Origin: Labrys wisconsinensis
GTDB lineage: Bacteria; Pseudomonadota; Alphaproteobacteria; Rhizobiales; Labraceae
NCBI RefSeq assembly: GCF_030814995.1
Contig: NZ_JAUSVX010000007.1
Location: 294,507 to 358,506 of the forward strand
Direction of reading: 5' to 3'
DNA: 64,000 bases
Below are positions 29,316 through 37,953 of the stretch, piece after piece. Made by a program: the position numbers and the translations under genes. The first letter of the stretch is position 1; the number at the start of each line of letters is the position of its first letter. The notes below the pieces were generated by a model, which saw only the letters and a list, made by a program, of their open reading frames with translations, did not search any database and was not told the DNA's origin.

Positions 29316-30295
29316 GACGAGGATACGCCTGCCGCGGGACGCAGCTTCGGGATCAGGACCATGACGAAAAGGTCGGCGCAGAGGTTGATCCCGATATAGG
29401 TGGCCGCAAAGACGAGGGTGACGGCCTGCAGCAGCGGGATGTCCCGATCGTAGACCGCCTGCACCATCAGCGTGCCGAGGCCGGGATAATTCGCCACCTG
29501 CTCGACGAGGACGACGCCGCCGAGGAGCCAGGCCATGGTCAGGGCCACGACGCCGACCGTCGCGGCCGAGGCGCTCGGCAGAACGTGCCGAAGCGCCAGG
29601 CGAAGCGGCGGCACGCCGCGAAGCCGCGCCATCTCGATGTAACCGCTGTCGAGCACCTCGATCACCGCGGCCCGCGAGATGCGCAGGATGTGGGCGGTGA
29701 TGACGACCACCAGCGCCGTCGCGGGCAAGGCGGCCGATGACAGGAGATGGCTGATCGGAGCCGTCGGCGGCGCGGTCGTGACGGCTGGAAGCCACTTCAA
29801 TTTCAGCGCGAAGACCAGCACGAGAAGCGCCATGGTGACGAATTCCGGCACGGCCATCAGGCCGACGCTCATGCCGGAGATCGCAAGATCGGCGGCGCGA
29901 TCACGATGGAGCGCAGCGAAAACACCAAGGCCCAGGGCGAGCGGGATCGCGACGATGGCCGCCATTCCGGCCAGGAGGACGGTGTTGCGGATGCGCGGCG
30001 GAAGGATTTCGGTGACGGGCCGCTGCAGCTTGAAGGAGACGCCGAGATTGCCGTGGGCGAGATCCGTCACCCACTTCGCGTAGCGGACGTAGGCCGGCTG
30101 GTCCAGCCCGAGATCCTGGCGGCAGCTGGCCAGGACATCCGGCTCGATGAACTCGCCGAGATAGGCCGTGCAGGCATCTCCCGGCAGGATCTCGGTCACC
30201 CCCATCACGACGATCGTCACCGTGAGCAAGGCCGACGCGGCGAGCCCGAGCCGGCGGGCGGCGAAGATCAGCACCGGCAGGCTCCAACGGCCCAT
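29312..30295 (-). CDS. Peptide-type ABC transporter permease (DppB-like)
   Basis: 327 residues from ATG 30295. Seen: AARRLGLAASALLTVTIVVM, then DLGLDQPAYVRYAKWVTDLA and GNLGVSF, ending with VALTMAWLLGGVVLVEQVAN and YPGLGTLMVQAVYDRD, the DppB/OppB pattern. Longer readings from 30343 or 30367 would start inside the dispersed repeat at 30330-30429, so I prefer 30295 although its ribosome site (GGGA) is weak. Channel subunit together with 28470-29315. Confidence 0.9.
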   Translation of the reverse strand: MGRWSLPVLIFAARRLGLAASALLTVTIVVMGVTEILPGDACTAYLGEFIEPDVLASCRQDLGLDQPAYVRYAKWVTDLAHGNLGVSFKLQRPVTEILPPRIRNTVLLAGMAAIVAIPLALGLGVFAALHRDRAADLAISGMSVGLMAVPEFVTMALLVLVFALKLKWLPAVTTAPPTAPISHLLSSAALPATALVVVITAHILRISRAAVIEVLDSGYIEMARLRGVPPLRLALRHVLPSASAATVGVVALTMAWLLGGVVLVEQVANYPGLGTLMVQAVYDRDIPLLQAVTLVFAATYIGINLCADLFVMVLIPKLRPAAGVSSS

Positions 30296-30329
30296 GGCAG
30301 GTTTCCCGACGGACAACGCACGCCCTAAC

Positions 30330-30429
30330 GCGTTTTGCGACATGGCGGCCCCGCCAAGGATCGCCAAGACGCGTCGAAGGAAAAAGCTGGAGCAAAGCAG
30401 CGCTTTCGCCCGAACGCGCTTTGCTCCGG
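30330..30429. repeat. Dispersed hairpin repeat, full copy 2
   Basis: 100 bases, between the binding protein and permease genes. The second half has a perfect 10-bp stem GGAGCAAAGC (30389-30398) / GCTTTGCTCC (30418-30427). Aligned without gaps to the reverse complement of 58914-59013, about three quarters of bases agree (by eye). In this place it could reduce read-through from the highly expressed binding protein into the permeases. Confidence 0.7.
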
Positions 30430-30454
30430 CAGGCTGTTCCGGTCCATGACAGCC

Positions 30455-31963
30455 TCAGTTCGCAACGGAGACGTCCTGCCAGCGGATGGAGAAGTCCTGC
30501 ACCGGCGCAAGGCCGGTCACACGGTTGCTCATCACCCGCAGGCGATTGATGTGGAACGGAATGAGCGTGCCCCCGTCGTCGAAGAGAATATCCTGCGCCT
30601 CGCCATAGAGGGCCTTGCGCTTCGCCGGATCGAGCTCCTGGCGGGCAGCCGTCAGGACGTCGTCGAACCGGGCATTGGCGAAAGCCGACTCGTTCCAGGG
30701 TCCGCCCGTCCGGTAGGCCTCGTTGAGGATCTGGTCCGCTGGGCGTTGCGACCAACGGACCATGACGAATTCCCGCTTCAGCCAGACCGTCGAAAAATAG
30801 CTGTCCGAGGGCACGAGCCGGATCGCGATGCGCACGTTGGCGGCAGCGGCCTGCTGCTGATAGACCTCCGCCAATCGCGGAAAGACCTCGTCGACGCCGG
30901 ACGTGTACAGCGTCAGATCGAGCCCGTTCGGAAAGCCCGCCGCCGCGAGCAGCCGCTTGGCCTCGGCAGGGTCGGGCGGGCATGTGCGTACGGTGCTGTA
31001 GGGGTCGCCGGACCACGCCGGCGTGTCGCACGAGACCTCGCCGCCGCCCTCGCCCAGCACGAGGCGGACCATCGTGCTGCGATCGGCCAGGATGCGCAGA
31101 GCCTTGCGGACCCGGGCATCGGCGAAGGGCGGCACGTTGGTGCGCATGGCGATGCCGCGCCAGTCGCCCGTCTGCACCGGCTGCACGACGAAGCCGTCGC
31201 TTTCCTCGAAGAGCGCGCGCTGCTGCTGGTTGATCGACAGCACGAGGTCCAGCTGCCCGGCGAGCAGGGCCTGCACGCGGGCCTGCTGATCGGGCATGTT
31301 GATGATCTCGACGCGGTCGATCTTCGGCCTTCCTTCCCAATAGCCGTCGAAGGCTTCGAGAACCGTGGTGCCAAGCGTGTCGAGCTTCACCAGCTTGAAG
31401 GGCCCGGTGCCGATGCCGGAGGCGTTGGCGACGTCGGTGTTGCCGCTGTCGTGCGCGGCCGACAGGATCCGGACGCGGTAGTCCATCAGGAGAAGCGGAA
31501 AATCGGCGTACGGCGTCTTCAGGTGGATGCCGACCGTATAGGGGTCGACGGCCTTGACCGTATCGATCAGCGACAGGACCGACCGCAGCGGGCTCTTCAG
31601 CTTGTCGCTGTTGATCCGGGTAAGCGTATAGACCACGTCGGCCGCGCCGAAATCGCTGCCGTCGTGGAACTTGACGCCCCGGCGGAGCGTGAAGGTCCAG
31701 TCCCGCGCGTCTGCGGAGGAAGACCAGGCAACCGCGAGATCCGGAGCGGGCCGGCCATCCTCTCCCGCGCGCACCAGCTGGCTGTAGATCATCTGGTTGG
31801 CGATGTAGAAGCGCACCGGCGAAATCGGATCGAGCGAGTCCGCCCCGCGAAAGCTGCCCTCATTGGCGAGCCGGAGCGTGCCGGCGGTCGCCCCGTTCAG
31901 GAGGCAGAGGCCGATCATCGCCCCCGCAAGGAGCCTGACCATGATCGAGATGCGTCTGCGCAT
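30455..31963 (-). CDS. Periplasmic solute-binding protein, family 5 (DppA/OppA type)
   Basis: 502 residues. Signal peptide at about 1-27 (MVRLLAGAMIGLCLLNGATA). Mature part: ANEGSFRGADSLDPISPVRF, then NQMIYSQLVRAGEDGRPAPD, the family signature WTFTLRRGVKFHDGSDFGAADVVYTL, and a C-terminal LRVMSNRVTGLAPVQDFSI. Family members bind peptides, nickel, opines or other small molecules; the ligand is not readable. Gene order TauD-like, binding protein, two permeases, ATPase and RidA suggests the ligand is a substrate of the dioxygenase. Confidence 0.92.
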   Translation of the reverse strand: MRRRISIMVRLLAGAMIGLCLLNGATAGTLRLANEGSFRGADSLDPISPVRFYIANQMIYSQLVRAGEDGRPAPDLAVAWSSSADARDWTFTLRRGVKFHDGSDFGAADVVYTLTRINSDKLKSPLRSVLSLIDTVKAVDPYTVGIHLKTPYADFPLLLMDYRVRILSAAHDSGNTDVANASGIGTGPFKLVKLDTLGTTVLEAFDGYWEGRPKIDRVEIINMPDQQARVQALLAGQLDLVLSINQQQRALFEESDGFVVQPVQTGDWRGIAMRTNVPPFADARVRKALRILADRSTMVRLVLGEGGGEVSCDTPAWSGDPYSTVRTCPPDPAEAKRLLAAAGFPNGLDLTLYTSGVDEVFPRLAEVYQQQAAAANVRIAIRLVPSDSYFSTVWLKREFVMVRWSQRPADQILNEAYRTGGPWNESAFANARFDDVLTAARQELDPAKRKALYGEAQDILFDDGGTLIPFHINRLRVMSNRVTGLAPVQDFSIRWQDVSVAN

Positions 31964-32018
31964 GGGAGAGTTTCCGCGCTGAGTGGTGTGTCGCGACGAT
32001 ATCCGTCCGACCGGCGCC

Positions 32019-32966
32019 CTAGACGAGCAAGGGCGTCAACAGATGCTGCTCCGCGGACGCTCGCTCGACCGTGCCCCCGTCGCCGTCCCCGCAGGCGGCC
32101 AGGAGCGGCGTGCCCGTCGTCGCGACGTGCCACATGACGCGCTCCTCGGTGCTCTCCCACCCTTCGCGCCCGTGCAACGTCGCCAGATTGTCCCAGATGA
32201 CGAGGTCGTTCTCCGCCATCCCCGCGCCCCACCAGCAGGTCTGCGTCAGCACGAAGTCCCAGAGCCTGTCCATGATCTCGCGGCTCTCGGCGAGATCCAT
32301 GCCGACGATAAGGGTGTCGCGACGACGGGGCAGATAGAGCAACGGCTTTCCTGTCGAAGGGTGCCGGCACACGAGCGGGTGGCGTGTCCCCTCGCGGAGC
32401 TTGTCCATGCCGATCGAGCCGCGGCGCAGGAACAGGGCGATCTCGTTCGGATTGTTGTGGACGGAATGGATCGCGCTCAGCGGCGTGATCGTCGCCTTCA
32501 GATCTTCGGGCATGCGCCGGAAGACCTCGACCATGTGCAGCCACATCGTCCGGGGCGGATTGGCCGGCGCCTTGCGCCCGAAGAAGAACGTCTTGGCCGG
32601 CGGCGCGGGCTGCGTGCAGCCGTCGCTGTGCCAGATCTGCTGCGACGAGTTGTTGACGTCGCCGAGCGGGCGTCCATCGGCGGCATAGGCGTTGGAGATG
32701 ACCTTGATCAGCGGATGCTCCTCGACATGGAGGGCATCGACGTTCTCGGCCCGCTTGAGATTGACCAGGGTGCCGAAATGACGGGCGAAGGCCACGAAGC
32801 GCTCGGGATCGACGGGCTGGTCGCGAAACCGCAGCACCAGATGACGGTCGAGCGCCGCGCTCACCTGCGCAAAAAGGTCCGGATCGTCGCGATCGACGAT
32901 CTCTGCAAAGGAGAGGCCACTCACATCAGCGCCGAGGTGGGCGGAAGCCGGACGCACCGAGATCAT
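32019..32966 (-). CDS. TauD/TfdA-family 2-oxoglutarate dioxygenase
   Basis: 315 residues. Seen: PASAHLGADVSGLSF at the N-terminus, HSDGC near residue 120 as the HxD pair for Fe(II), a helical lid region, then WDNLATLHGREGW with the distal His and a following Arg (TEERVMWHV) for 2-oxoglutarate. ATG 32966 has GGGAG upstream and gives the usual family start; GTG/ATG further out adds residues not typical. Likely hydroxylates an imported compound. Relatives act on taurine, alkylsulfates, 2,4-D, carnitine precursors and some phosphonates, so a phosphonate substrate near phn genes is possible but unproved. Confidence 0.87.
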   Translation of the reverse strand: MISVRPASAHLGADVSGLSFAEIVDRDDPDLFAQVSAALDRHLVLRFRDQPVDPERFVAFARHFGTLVNLKRAENVDALHVEEHPLIKVISNAYAADGRPLGDVNNSSQQIWHSDGCTQPAPPAKTFFFGRKAPANPPRTMWLHMVEVFRRMPEDLKATITPLSAIHSVHNNPNEIALFLRRGSIGMDKLREGTRHPLVCRHPSTGKPLLYLPRRRDTLIVGMDLAESREIMDRLWDFVLTQTCWWGAGMAENDLVIWDNLATLHGREGWESTEERVMWHVATTGTPLLAACGDGDGGTVERASAEQHLLTPLLV

Positions 32967-33354
32967 TCCATCGCTCCCATGCGTGGGTCCGCCGGCGGAT
33001 CGCAAGACGGCGGACGCTGCTCATGTCAATGCAGGGCGCCGATCGTGGCGGCGGCACTTCGTGTGTTATAAATTTAATATATTGCTTTTTCACGTTGGTT
33101 GGTGACGTGTGGACGACAGGAGTGTGAAGTTGCTTGGACCACTCGGCAATTGGTCTCGCGTTATACTGAGCCGACTAAATACATCGCCGACAGCCACCTT
33201 CGTCGACGACGTTTCGGGTCGGGTTCGACTTTCCCGGCCCCTCGCCGCTTTATTGCGAACGCTGGGCAGCAATGGAATAATCCGGGCGCAGAGATCGTCC
33301 GGCCCGCAACTCGGGTCGTAGACCTTGCCGTGCGGCCCGAAAGGAGCGCAGCCG
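32967..33354. promoter_or_regulatory. Divergent promoter region between the dioxygenase operon and phnF
   Basis: About 390 bases. An AT-rich stretch at 33064-33088 (TTATAAATTTAATATATTGC) stands out from the GC-rich surroundings. It is followed by the inverted repeat CACGT (33089-33093) / ACGTG (33103-33107). Both could serve the two divergent units, with PhnF as a candidate binder. No convincing gene is present; a 70-codon frame at 33109-33321 has no family resemblance. Confidence 0.4.
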
Positions 33355-34089
33355 ATGACGCAAAACGACGCGCACTTTCCCTGGCGCCGCGTTTACAGCA
33401 CTCTCCAGACGCGCATCGTCCGTGGCGTGATGGCCCAGGGGCAGCAATTGCCGGCCGAAAACGACCTGGCCGATGAATTTCAGGTCCATCGCAACACGGT
33501 GCGGCGCGCCATCGAACGGCTGCGCGAGCAGGGCCTGATTCGCGTTCAGCACGGTGTCGGAAGCTTCGTTCGCGAACAAACCATCGTGCATTCGCTCGGG
33601 CCGCAGACGAAGCTGAGCGCCACGCTGCGGCGGATCAACCGGGTGGAGACCCGCCGGGTTCTGGACAGTGGACGCGTGCGCGCCGGCAGCGAAATCGGCC
33701 TGGCGCTGGGCGTGCCGGCCACCCGGTTCGTCCATCGGATCCGCATGCTGAACCTGATCGACGATCATGCGGCCATTCTGTCGAACATCTATTTCCCCTT
33801 GCCTCGCCTGGACGGCATCGGGGTGGCCCTGGAAGAGACCGGCTCGATCACGGAAGCGTTGCGCCGTTGCGGCGTGCCGAAGTTCACCCGGCGGGAGAGC
33901 CGCCTGTCGGCGGCGATGCTCTCGCAGCCCGATGCGGCCTTGCTGGAGCAGCCGCGCTCCGTGCCGGTTCTGTCCGTGCGGAATGTCAATGTCGATGAGG
34001 AAGGCCGGCCGGTTCAGTTCTCCCACTCTCTCGCGTCGTCCCGCTGGGTGGAGTTCGTCGTGCAGTTCGACGGCGTGCCCACCGGCTGA
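33355..34089 (+). CDS. phnF: GntR/HutC-type regulator PhnF
   Basis: 244 residues. Winged helix at about 10-75 (LPAENDLADEFQVHRNTVRR, AIERLREQGLIRVQHGVGSF) and a C-terminal UTRA effector domain (ATRFVHRIRMLNLIDDHAAI, SRWVEFVVQFDGVP). AGGAG is 8 bases before ATG 33355; a longer frame to 33325 lacks support. Location between the dioxygenase operon and phnGHIJM and the UTRA fold match PhnF, the phosphonate or phosphate-linked repressor. It faces phnM tail to tail, separated by a strong hairpin. Confidence 0.85.
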   Translation: MTQNDAHFPWRRVYSTLQTRIVRGVMAQGQQLPAENDLADEFQVHRNTVRRAIERLREQGLIRVQHGVGSFVREQTIVHSLGPQTKLSATLRRINRVETRRVLDSGRVRAGSEIGLALGVPATRFVHRIRMLNLIDDHAAILSNIYFPLPRLDGIGVALEETGSITEALRRCGVPKFTRRESRLSAAMLSQPDAALLEQPRSVPVLSVRNVNVDEEGRPVQFSHSLASSRWVEFVVQFDGVPTG

Positions 34090-34136
34090 AGCGTTTTGCG
34101 ATCGGGTGGACTCGCCGGGACCCGCAAAACGCTTCA
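34087..34136. terminator. Bidirectional hairpin between phnF and phnM (repeat copy 3)
   Basis: TGAAGCGTTTTGCG (34087-34100) and CGCAAAACGCTTCA (34123-34136) form a perfect 14-bp stem with a 22-base loop. Both ends include the stop codons: TGA of phnF and TGA of phnM. The sequence matches the first half of the dispersed repeat. It can act for both strands. Confidence 0.75.
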
Positions 34137-35312
34137 GGCGACGCGCCGCCCCTCGCGCCAGACGCCTTTGACCACCGGCACCGCGTCGATCCGCGCCAGG
34201 CGCACCATATCCGCCCGAAAGCCTGGTGCGAGGACGCCGCGATCCTCGAGCCCGAAGATGCGTGCCGGCGCCGCGGAAATCATGGCGACCGCCCGAGGCA
34301 GCGACGGTCCTCCCGGGCGATCGGCAAGCATGAAGACCGCATGCACCAGGCTGGCCGGCACGTAGTCCGAGCAGAGGATCGCCACCATGTCGCGCATCGC
34401 CAGGTCCGCGACCGAGACATTGCCGAAATGCGAGCCGCCGTTGACGATGTTCGGCGCGCCGGCGATGATCGTCAGGCCCGCCGCATGGGCCGCCGACGCG
34501 GCCTCCTGCGTGATCGGAAATTCCGAGATCGTCATGCCGAGCTCGACGGCTTCGTCGATATGCGCGGACCGCAGGTCGTCATGGCTGGCGATGGTCACGC
34601 CGCGATCCCGAGCGCGCTCGACGAGCCAGCGACGACGCTGCGCGCAGAGCGGCGGATCGTTCGCCAGGCTCGCCTGCAGCCGGCGCTCCAGGTCCTCGTC
34701 GCCGATGGGGCCTCGGTCCCGCAGCAGCTTGCGATAGCGGTCGGGACCGTTTCGCTCGGCGCTGTCGTCGAGAATCGTCAGGAAGCGCAGCGTCGGATCG
34801 TCGATATGGGCGGCGAGCCCTGCTTCGAGATCGGGATCGCCGAGATCGCAGCGCAGATGCAAGAGATGGTCGACGCGCAGGAGCCCGGCGGCGCGCGCCG
34901 TCCGCACTCCTTCGACCATGCCCGGCAGGAGGATCTTGCGATGGGGCTTGCCCATGGCGCCGAGGCAGAGCGAGTTGAACACGGTCGTGATGCCGGCGGC
35001 CGCGATGATGGCATCATGGGCCAGGACAGCGGATACCGGCGGCCAGAACACGCCTGCCCTCGGCATGGCGTGCTTTTCCAGATGATCCGTGTGGACATCG
35101 ACAAAGCCCGGCAGCAGAAAATCGCCGTGGCAGTCGATGGCCGACGGCAGGGCGCTCCCGCCCCGCTCGATGGCAGCGATGCGCGTGCCTTCCACGCACA
35201 GCCGCCCCTCGATCACCTCCGATGCGGTCACGATGCGCGCATTGGTGAAGACCTGTGGGGCCAGGCCGGATTCACTGCCCACCTGGGGAGCATCTCGCCA
35301 CATTCTCGTCAC
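34134..35312 (-). CDS. phnM: RPnTP diphosphatase PhnM
   Basis: Alpha-D-ribose 1-methylphosphonate 5-triphosphate diphosphatase of the amidohydrolase superfamily; removes pyrophosphate before the C-P lyase step. Seen: LLPGFVDVHTDHLEKHAMPR with the HxD metal motif, FNSLCLGAMGKPHRK, IASHDDL, ISEFPITQEAASAAHAAGL, GAPNIVNGGSHFGNVS, and LCSDYVPASLVHAVF. 392 residues is a little longer than usual. Its start overlaps the phnJ stop (ATGA). Confidence 0.95.
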   Translation of the reverse strand: MTRMWRDAPQVGSESGLAPQVFTNARIVTASEVIEGRLCVEGTRIAAIERGGSALPSAIDCHGDFLLPGFVDVHTDHLEKHAMPRAGVFWPPVSAVLAHDAIIAAAGITTVFNSLCLGAMGKPHRKILLPGMVEGVRTARAAGLLRVDHLLHLRCDLGDPDLEAGLAAHIDDPTLRFLTILDDSAERNGPDRYRKLLRDRGPIGDEDLERRLQASLANDPPLCAQRRRWLVERARDRGVTIASHDDLRSAHIDEAVELGMTISEFPITQEAASAAHAAGLTIIAGAPNIVNGGSHFGNVSVADLAMRDMVAILCSDYVPASLVHAVFMLADRPGGPSLPRAVAMISAAPARIFGLEDRGVLAPGFRADMVRLARIDAVPVVKGVWREGRRVA

Positions 35313-36247
35313 TCCTTCAGCATGTCGGCAGGTTCCGGCAGGCTCGGCTCGAGGCCGCCGCCGGCCTGGCGCCTCGCGCGTCCGGCCGCCGCCTCGATCC
35401 GTGTTGCGCAGGTATCGGTGTCGGAACAGACGTAGCGGCGGACGCCGCCATCATCGACGGCCAGCTCATCGAGATAGGTGTCGGCGGATCCGCAGGCGGA
35501 GCATCGCGCCGGCCAATGCTGCACGGCGAAGGGATGGTCGTCGAAATCGAGGCTCCGCACGCTGGTATAGGGCGGGATGGCGTAGAGTCGGCGCTCGCGA
35601 CCGGCCCCGAACAGCGCCAGGGCCGGGCTGCGATGGAGCTTGGGATTGTCGAACTTCGGAATCGGCGAGGGCGAGACGATATAGCGGTCATGGACCTGGA
35701 CGGGATAGTCGTAGGCGATGGCGATGCTTCCAAAGCGTGCGATGTTCTCGTAGAGGAGCACCGACATCAGGCCGTAGTCGCCGAGGCCATGGATCAGGCG
35801 CGTGTCGCGTTCGCGCGGCACCAGGCGGCGGAACGGATCGGGTTGCGGCACCTGGAGCACCAGGATCTGATTGTCGCGAAGCGGCACCTCGGGAATGCGA
35901 TGCCGGGTCTGGATGATCGTGGCCAGGCTGGCGCGCGGCGTCGTCTGGACGCCGGCGACCTTCTGGAAGAAGGACCGGATGGTGATGGCATTGGTGGCAT
36001 CGTCGGCGCCCTGGTCGATGACCTTGAGCACGTCGCCCGGCATGATCAGGCTCGCCGTGACCTGGATGCCGCCGGTCCCCCATCCGGGCGGCACCGGCAT
36101 TTCCCGGCTCGAAAACGGCGTCTGATAGCCGGGGATCGCCACCGCCTTCAGGATGGCGCGGCGAATCGACCGCTTCGTCTGGGCATCGAGATAGGCGAAG
36201 CCATGTCCCGGACTCGCGTTGAGATCGCCGAAGGGATCGGTCGTCAC
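35309..36247 (-). CDS. phnJ: Alpha-D-ribose 1-methylphosphonate 5-phosphate C-P lyase PhnJ
   Basis: Radical-SAM enzyme that breaks the carbon-phosphorus bond, releasing the alkane and ribose cyclic phosphate. Seen: FAYLDAQTKRSIRRAILKAV at the N-terminus, MPVPPGWGTGGIQVTASLI, and near the C-terminus the cluster cysteines in CSACG and CSDTDTC (CxxC...Cx5C). Catalytic Gly region as in the family (YGLMSVLLYENIARFGSIA). 312 residues. Overlaps both phnI and phnM, so the five genes are tightly coupled. Confidence 0.96.
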   Translation of the reverse strand: MTTDPFGDLNASPGHGFAYLDAQTKRSIRRAILKAVAIPGYQTPFSSREMPVPPGWGTGGIQVTASLIMPGDVLKVIDQGADDATNAITIRSFFQKVAGVQTTPRASLATIIQTRHRIPEVPLRDNQILVLQVPQPDPFRRLVPRERDTRLIHGLGDYGLMSVLLYENIARFGSIAIAYDYPVQVHDRYIVSPSPIPKFDNPKLHRSPALALFGAGRERRLYAIPPYTSVRSLDFDDHPFAVQHWPARCSACGSADTYLDELAVDDGGVRRYVCSDTDTCATRIEAAAGRARRQAGGGLEPSLPEPADMLKE

Positions 36248-37347
36248 GAGACAGGCTCCGTGGTTTCGGGCGCCGCGCGGCGCGCCGCAAAGTCCGATCG
36301 CAGCTTGCGCATGAGCTGGAGCTCCGCCTGGAAGTCGACATAGTGCGGCAGCTTCAGGTGCTGGATCAGCCCCGAGGCATCGACGTTGTCGGAATGCGCC
36401 ATGACGAACTCCTCATCCTGCACGGGATGATTGGCGTCCTCCCCGAACTCGGCCGCGCGCAAGGTGCGGTCGACGATGGCCATGGCGATCGCCTTGCGCT
36501 CGGACTGGCCGAAGGCGAGGCCGTAGCCGCGCGTGAACTGCGGCGGCCGCGCTTCGTCGCCCGGGAAGGGGTCCAGCATCTGGCACTCCGTCGCCGCGAT
36601 CTCGCCGATCGCGACGGTGATCCCGAGCTCCGGGATCACCATGTCCACCAGCACGTCGCCGAAGCGGATTTCGGTGATGAATGGATGGGTGCGGCCATAT
36701 CCGCGCAGGCTCGAATAGGCGAGCCCGACGAGGAAGCCTTCGTCGGCGCGCGCCAGATTCTGCAGGCGCTCGCCGCGGGACGCCGGAAAGCTCACCGGCT
36801 CGCGCGTGAGGTCCCGGGGCGCCGCCTCGTCGGTGCCGACCGGCTCCATCTCCGCGATCTCGCGTTCGGGGCAGTCCCGCCGCTCGAGCGCCCCGTCCCG
36901 GCGCAGGAGGCCATCACCCTCCGGAGCGGCCGGGGGCGCCTCGCCGAGAAGATCGAAGTCGATGAGCCGGTGGGTATAGTCGTAGGTCGGTCCGAGAATC
37001 TGGCCGCCCGGCACGTCCTTGTGCGTCGTCGAGATGCGGCGGCGGATGGTCATCCCGGCCGGGTCGACCGGCAGGCTCGCGCCGAAGCGTTCGAGCGTGG
37101 TGCGCGAGGCCCTGAGCAGAAAGATCGCCTCGGCGAGATCGCCTTGCGCCTGCTTGACCGAGAGCGCGGCCAGCGTGCGGTCGTAGAGAGCACCTTCCGC
37201 CATGACCCGGTCGACGGCCAGCCCCAGCTGCTCCTGGATCTGAGCGACCGTGATTTCGGCCAGGCTCGGATCGCCGCGGCGCTTGGCGGCCAGAAGATCG
37301 TGGGACGCTGCGATGGCGGCCTCGCCGCCGCGAATGGTCGAATACAT
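36244..37347 (-). CDS. phnI: C-P lyase core subunit PhnI
   Basis: With PhnG and PhnH it makes ribose-1-phosphonate triphosphate by exchanging the adenine of MgATP for a phosphonate. Seen: N-terminal RGGEAAIAASHDLLAAKRRG, SLRGYGRTHPFITEIRFGDV, VAIGEIAATECQML, FTRGYGLAFGQSERKAIAMA and HSDNVDASGLIQHLKLPHYV. 367 residues, normal length. Overlaps phnJ by four bases (ATGA), and starts 4 bases from the phnH stop. Confidence 0.96.
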   Translation of the reverse strand: MYSTIRGGEAAIAASHDLLAAKRRGDPSLAEITVAQIQEQLGLAVDRVMAEGALYDRTLAALSVKQAQGDLAEAIFLLRASRTTLERFGASLPVDPAGMTIRRRISTTHKDVPGGQILGPTYDYTHRLIDFDLLGEAPPAAPEGDGLLRRDGALERRDCPEREIAEMEPVGTDEAAPRDLTREPVSFPASRGERLQNLARADEGFLVGLAYSSLRGYGRTHPFITEIRFGDVLVDMVIPELGITVAIGEIAATECQMLDPFPGDEARPPQFTRGYGLAFGQSERKAIAMAIVDRTLRAAEFGEDANHPVQDEEFVMAHSDNVDASGLIQHLKLPHYVDFQAELQLMRKLRSDFAARRAAPETTEPVS

Positions 37348-37350
37348 CGC

Positions 37351-37953
37351 TCAGCTCCGCCGTGTCGTTCGTGGCAGGCCGACCACGCAGGCCCCGTCCG
37401 TGACGAGGATATCGACACCGAGCGGAAAGCTGCGGCTGTTGCGATCCCATGCCGGCCAGAACCACGCCGGCAGGCCCTCGGGCGACAGCGTGGTGCTGGT
37501 CTTGATTCCGGGGCCGAGCAGGCGGACCGGCGATCCGCCGACGAGGCTCGCGACGCACAGGACCAGCGTCGCCGAGCGGTCCGGGTCGTTCGGCTCCCCG
37601 GGCCGGAAGGCTTCCAGCGGCGGCATCGCGTCGACGCCGCCGATGAGCGCGAAGGAGGCCGCGCCGGGCTCCTCGGCGAGGGGCGCCGCGCACGCCAACT
37701 CCAGGTAGCGCCGGACCGCGGCGACACGAAAGACGGCGTCCAGCCAGACGGGCGTGTCGAAATCGAGCAGGCAATGCGCAATGGCCGCCACGGCGGGCGG
37801 CAGCGGACATGCCGGCTCCGCGCGTCCGGCCAGCGCGACGATCTCGCCGGGCCGGCTGAGCGCGCGCAGCAAGCCGCGAAACGCCTGGGCGTCGGCATGG
37901 ACCGTGCCGGGCGCGGGTCGCGGCGCCAGGCTGGGCGGCGATGCGATGTTCAT
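37351..37953 (-). CDS. phnH: C-P lyase subunit PhnH
   Basis: 200 residues. Seen: AQAFRGLLRALSRPGEIVAL, then LLDFDTPVWLD, SFALIGGVD, a segment GSPVRLLGPGIKTSTTL (the PhnH core R..GPGI) and SFPLGVDILVTDGACVVGLP. Structural dimer partner of PhnG/I/J in the C-P lyase core complex. Start ATG 37953 shares one base with the phnG stop (TGATG), typical coupling. The open frame extends upstream but is the antisense or shifted reading of phnG there. Confidence 0.94.
   Translation of the reverse strand: MNIASPPSLAPRPAPGTVHADAQAFRGLLRALSRPGEIVALAGRAEPACPLPPAVAAIAHCLLDFDTPVWLDAVFRVAAVRRYLELACAAPLAEEPGAASFALIGGVDAMPPLEAFRPGEPNDPDRSATLVLCVASLVGGSPVRLLGPGIKTSTTLSPEGLPAWFWPAWDRNSRSFPLGVDILVTDGACVVGLPRTTRRS

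Noticed and set aside
33109..33321. 70-codon gene upstream of phnF
   Set aside because: No ribosome site of note, no family pattern, and it overlaps the likely regulatory region.
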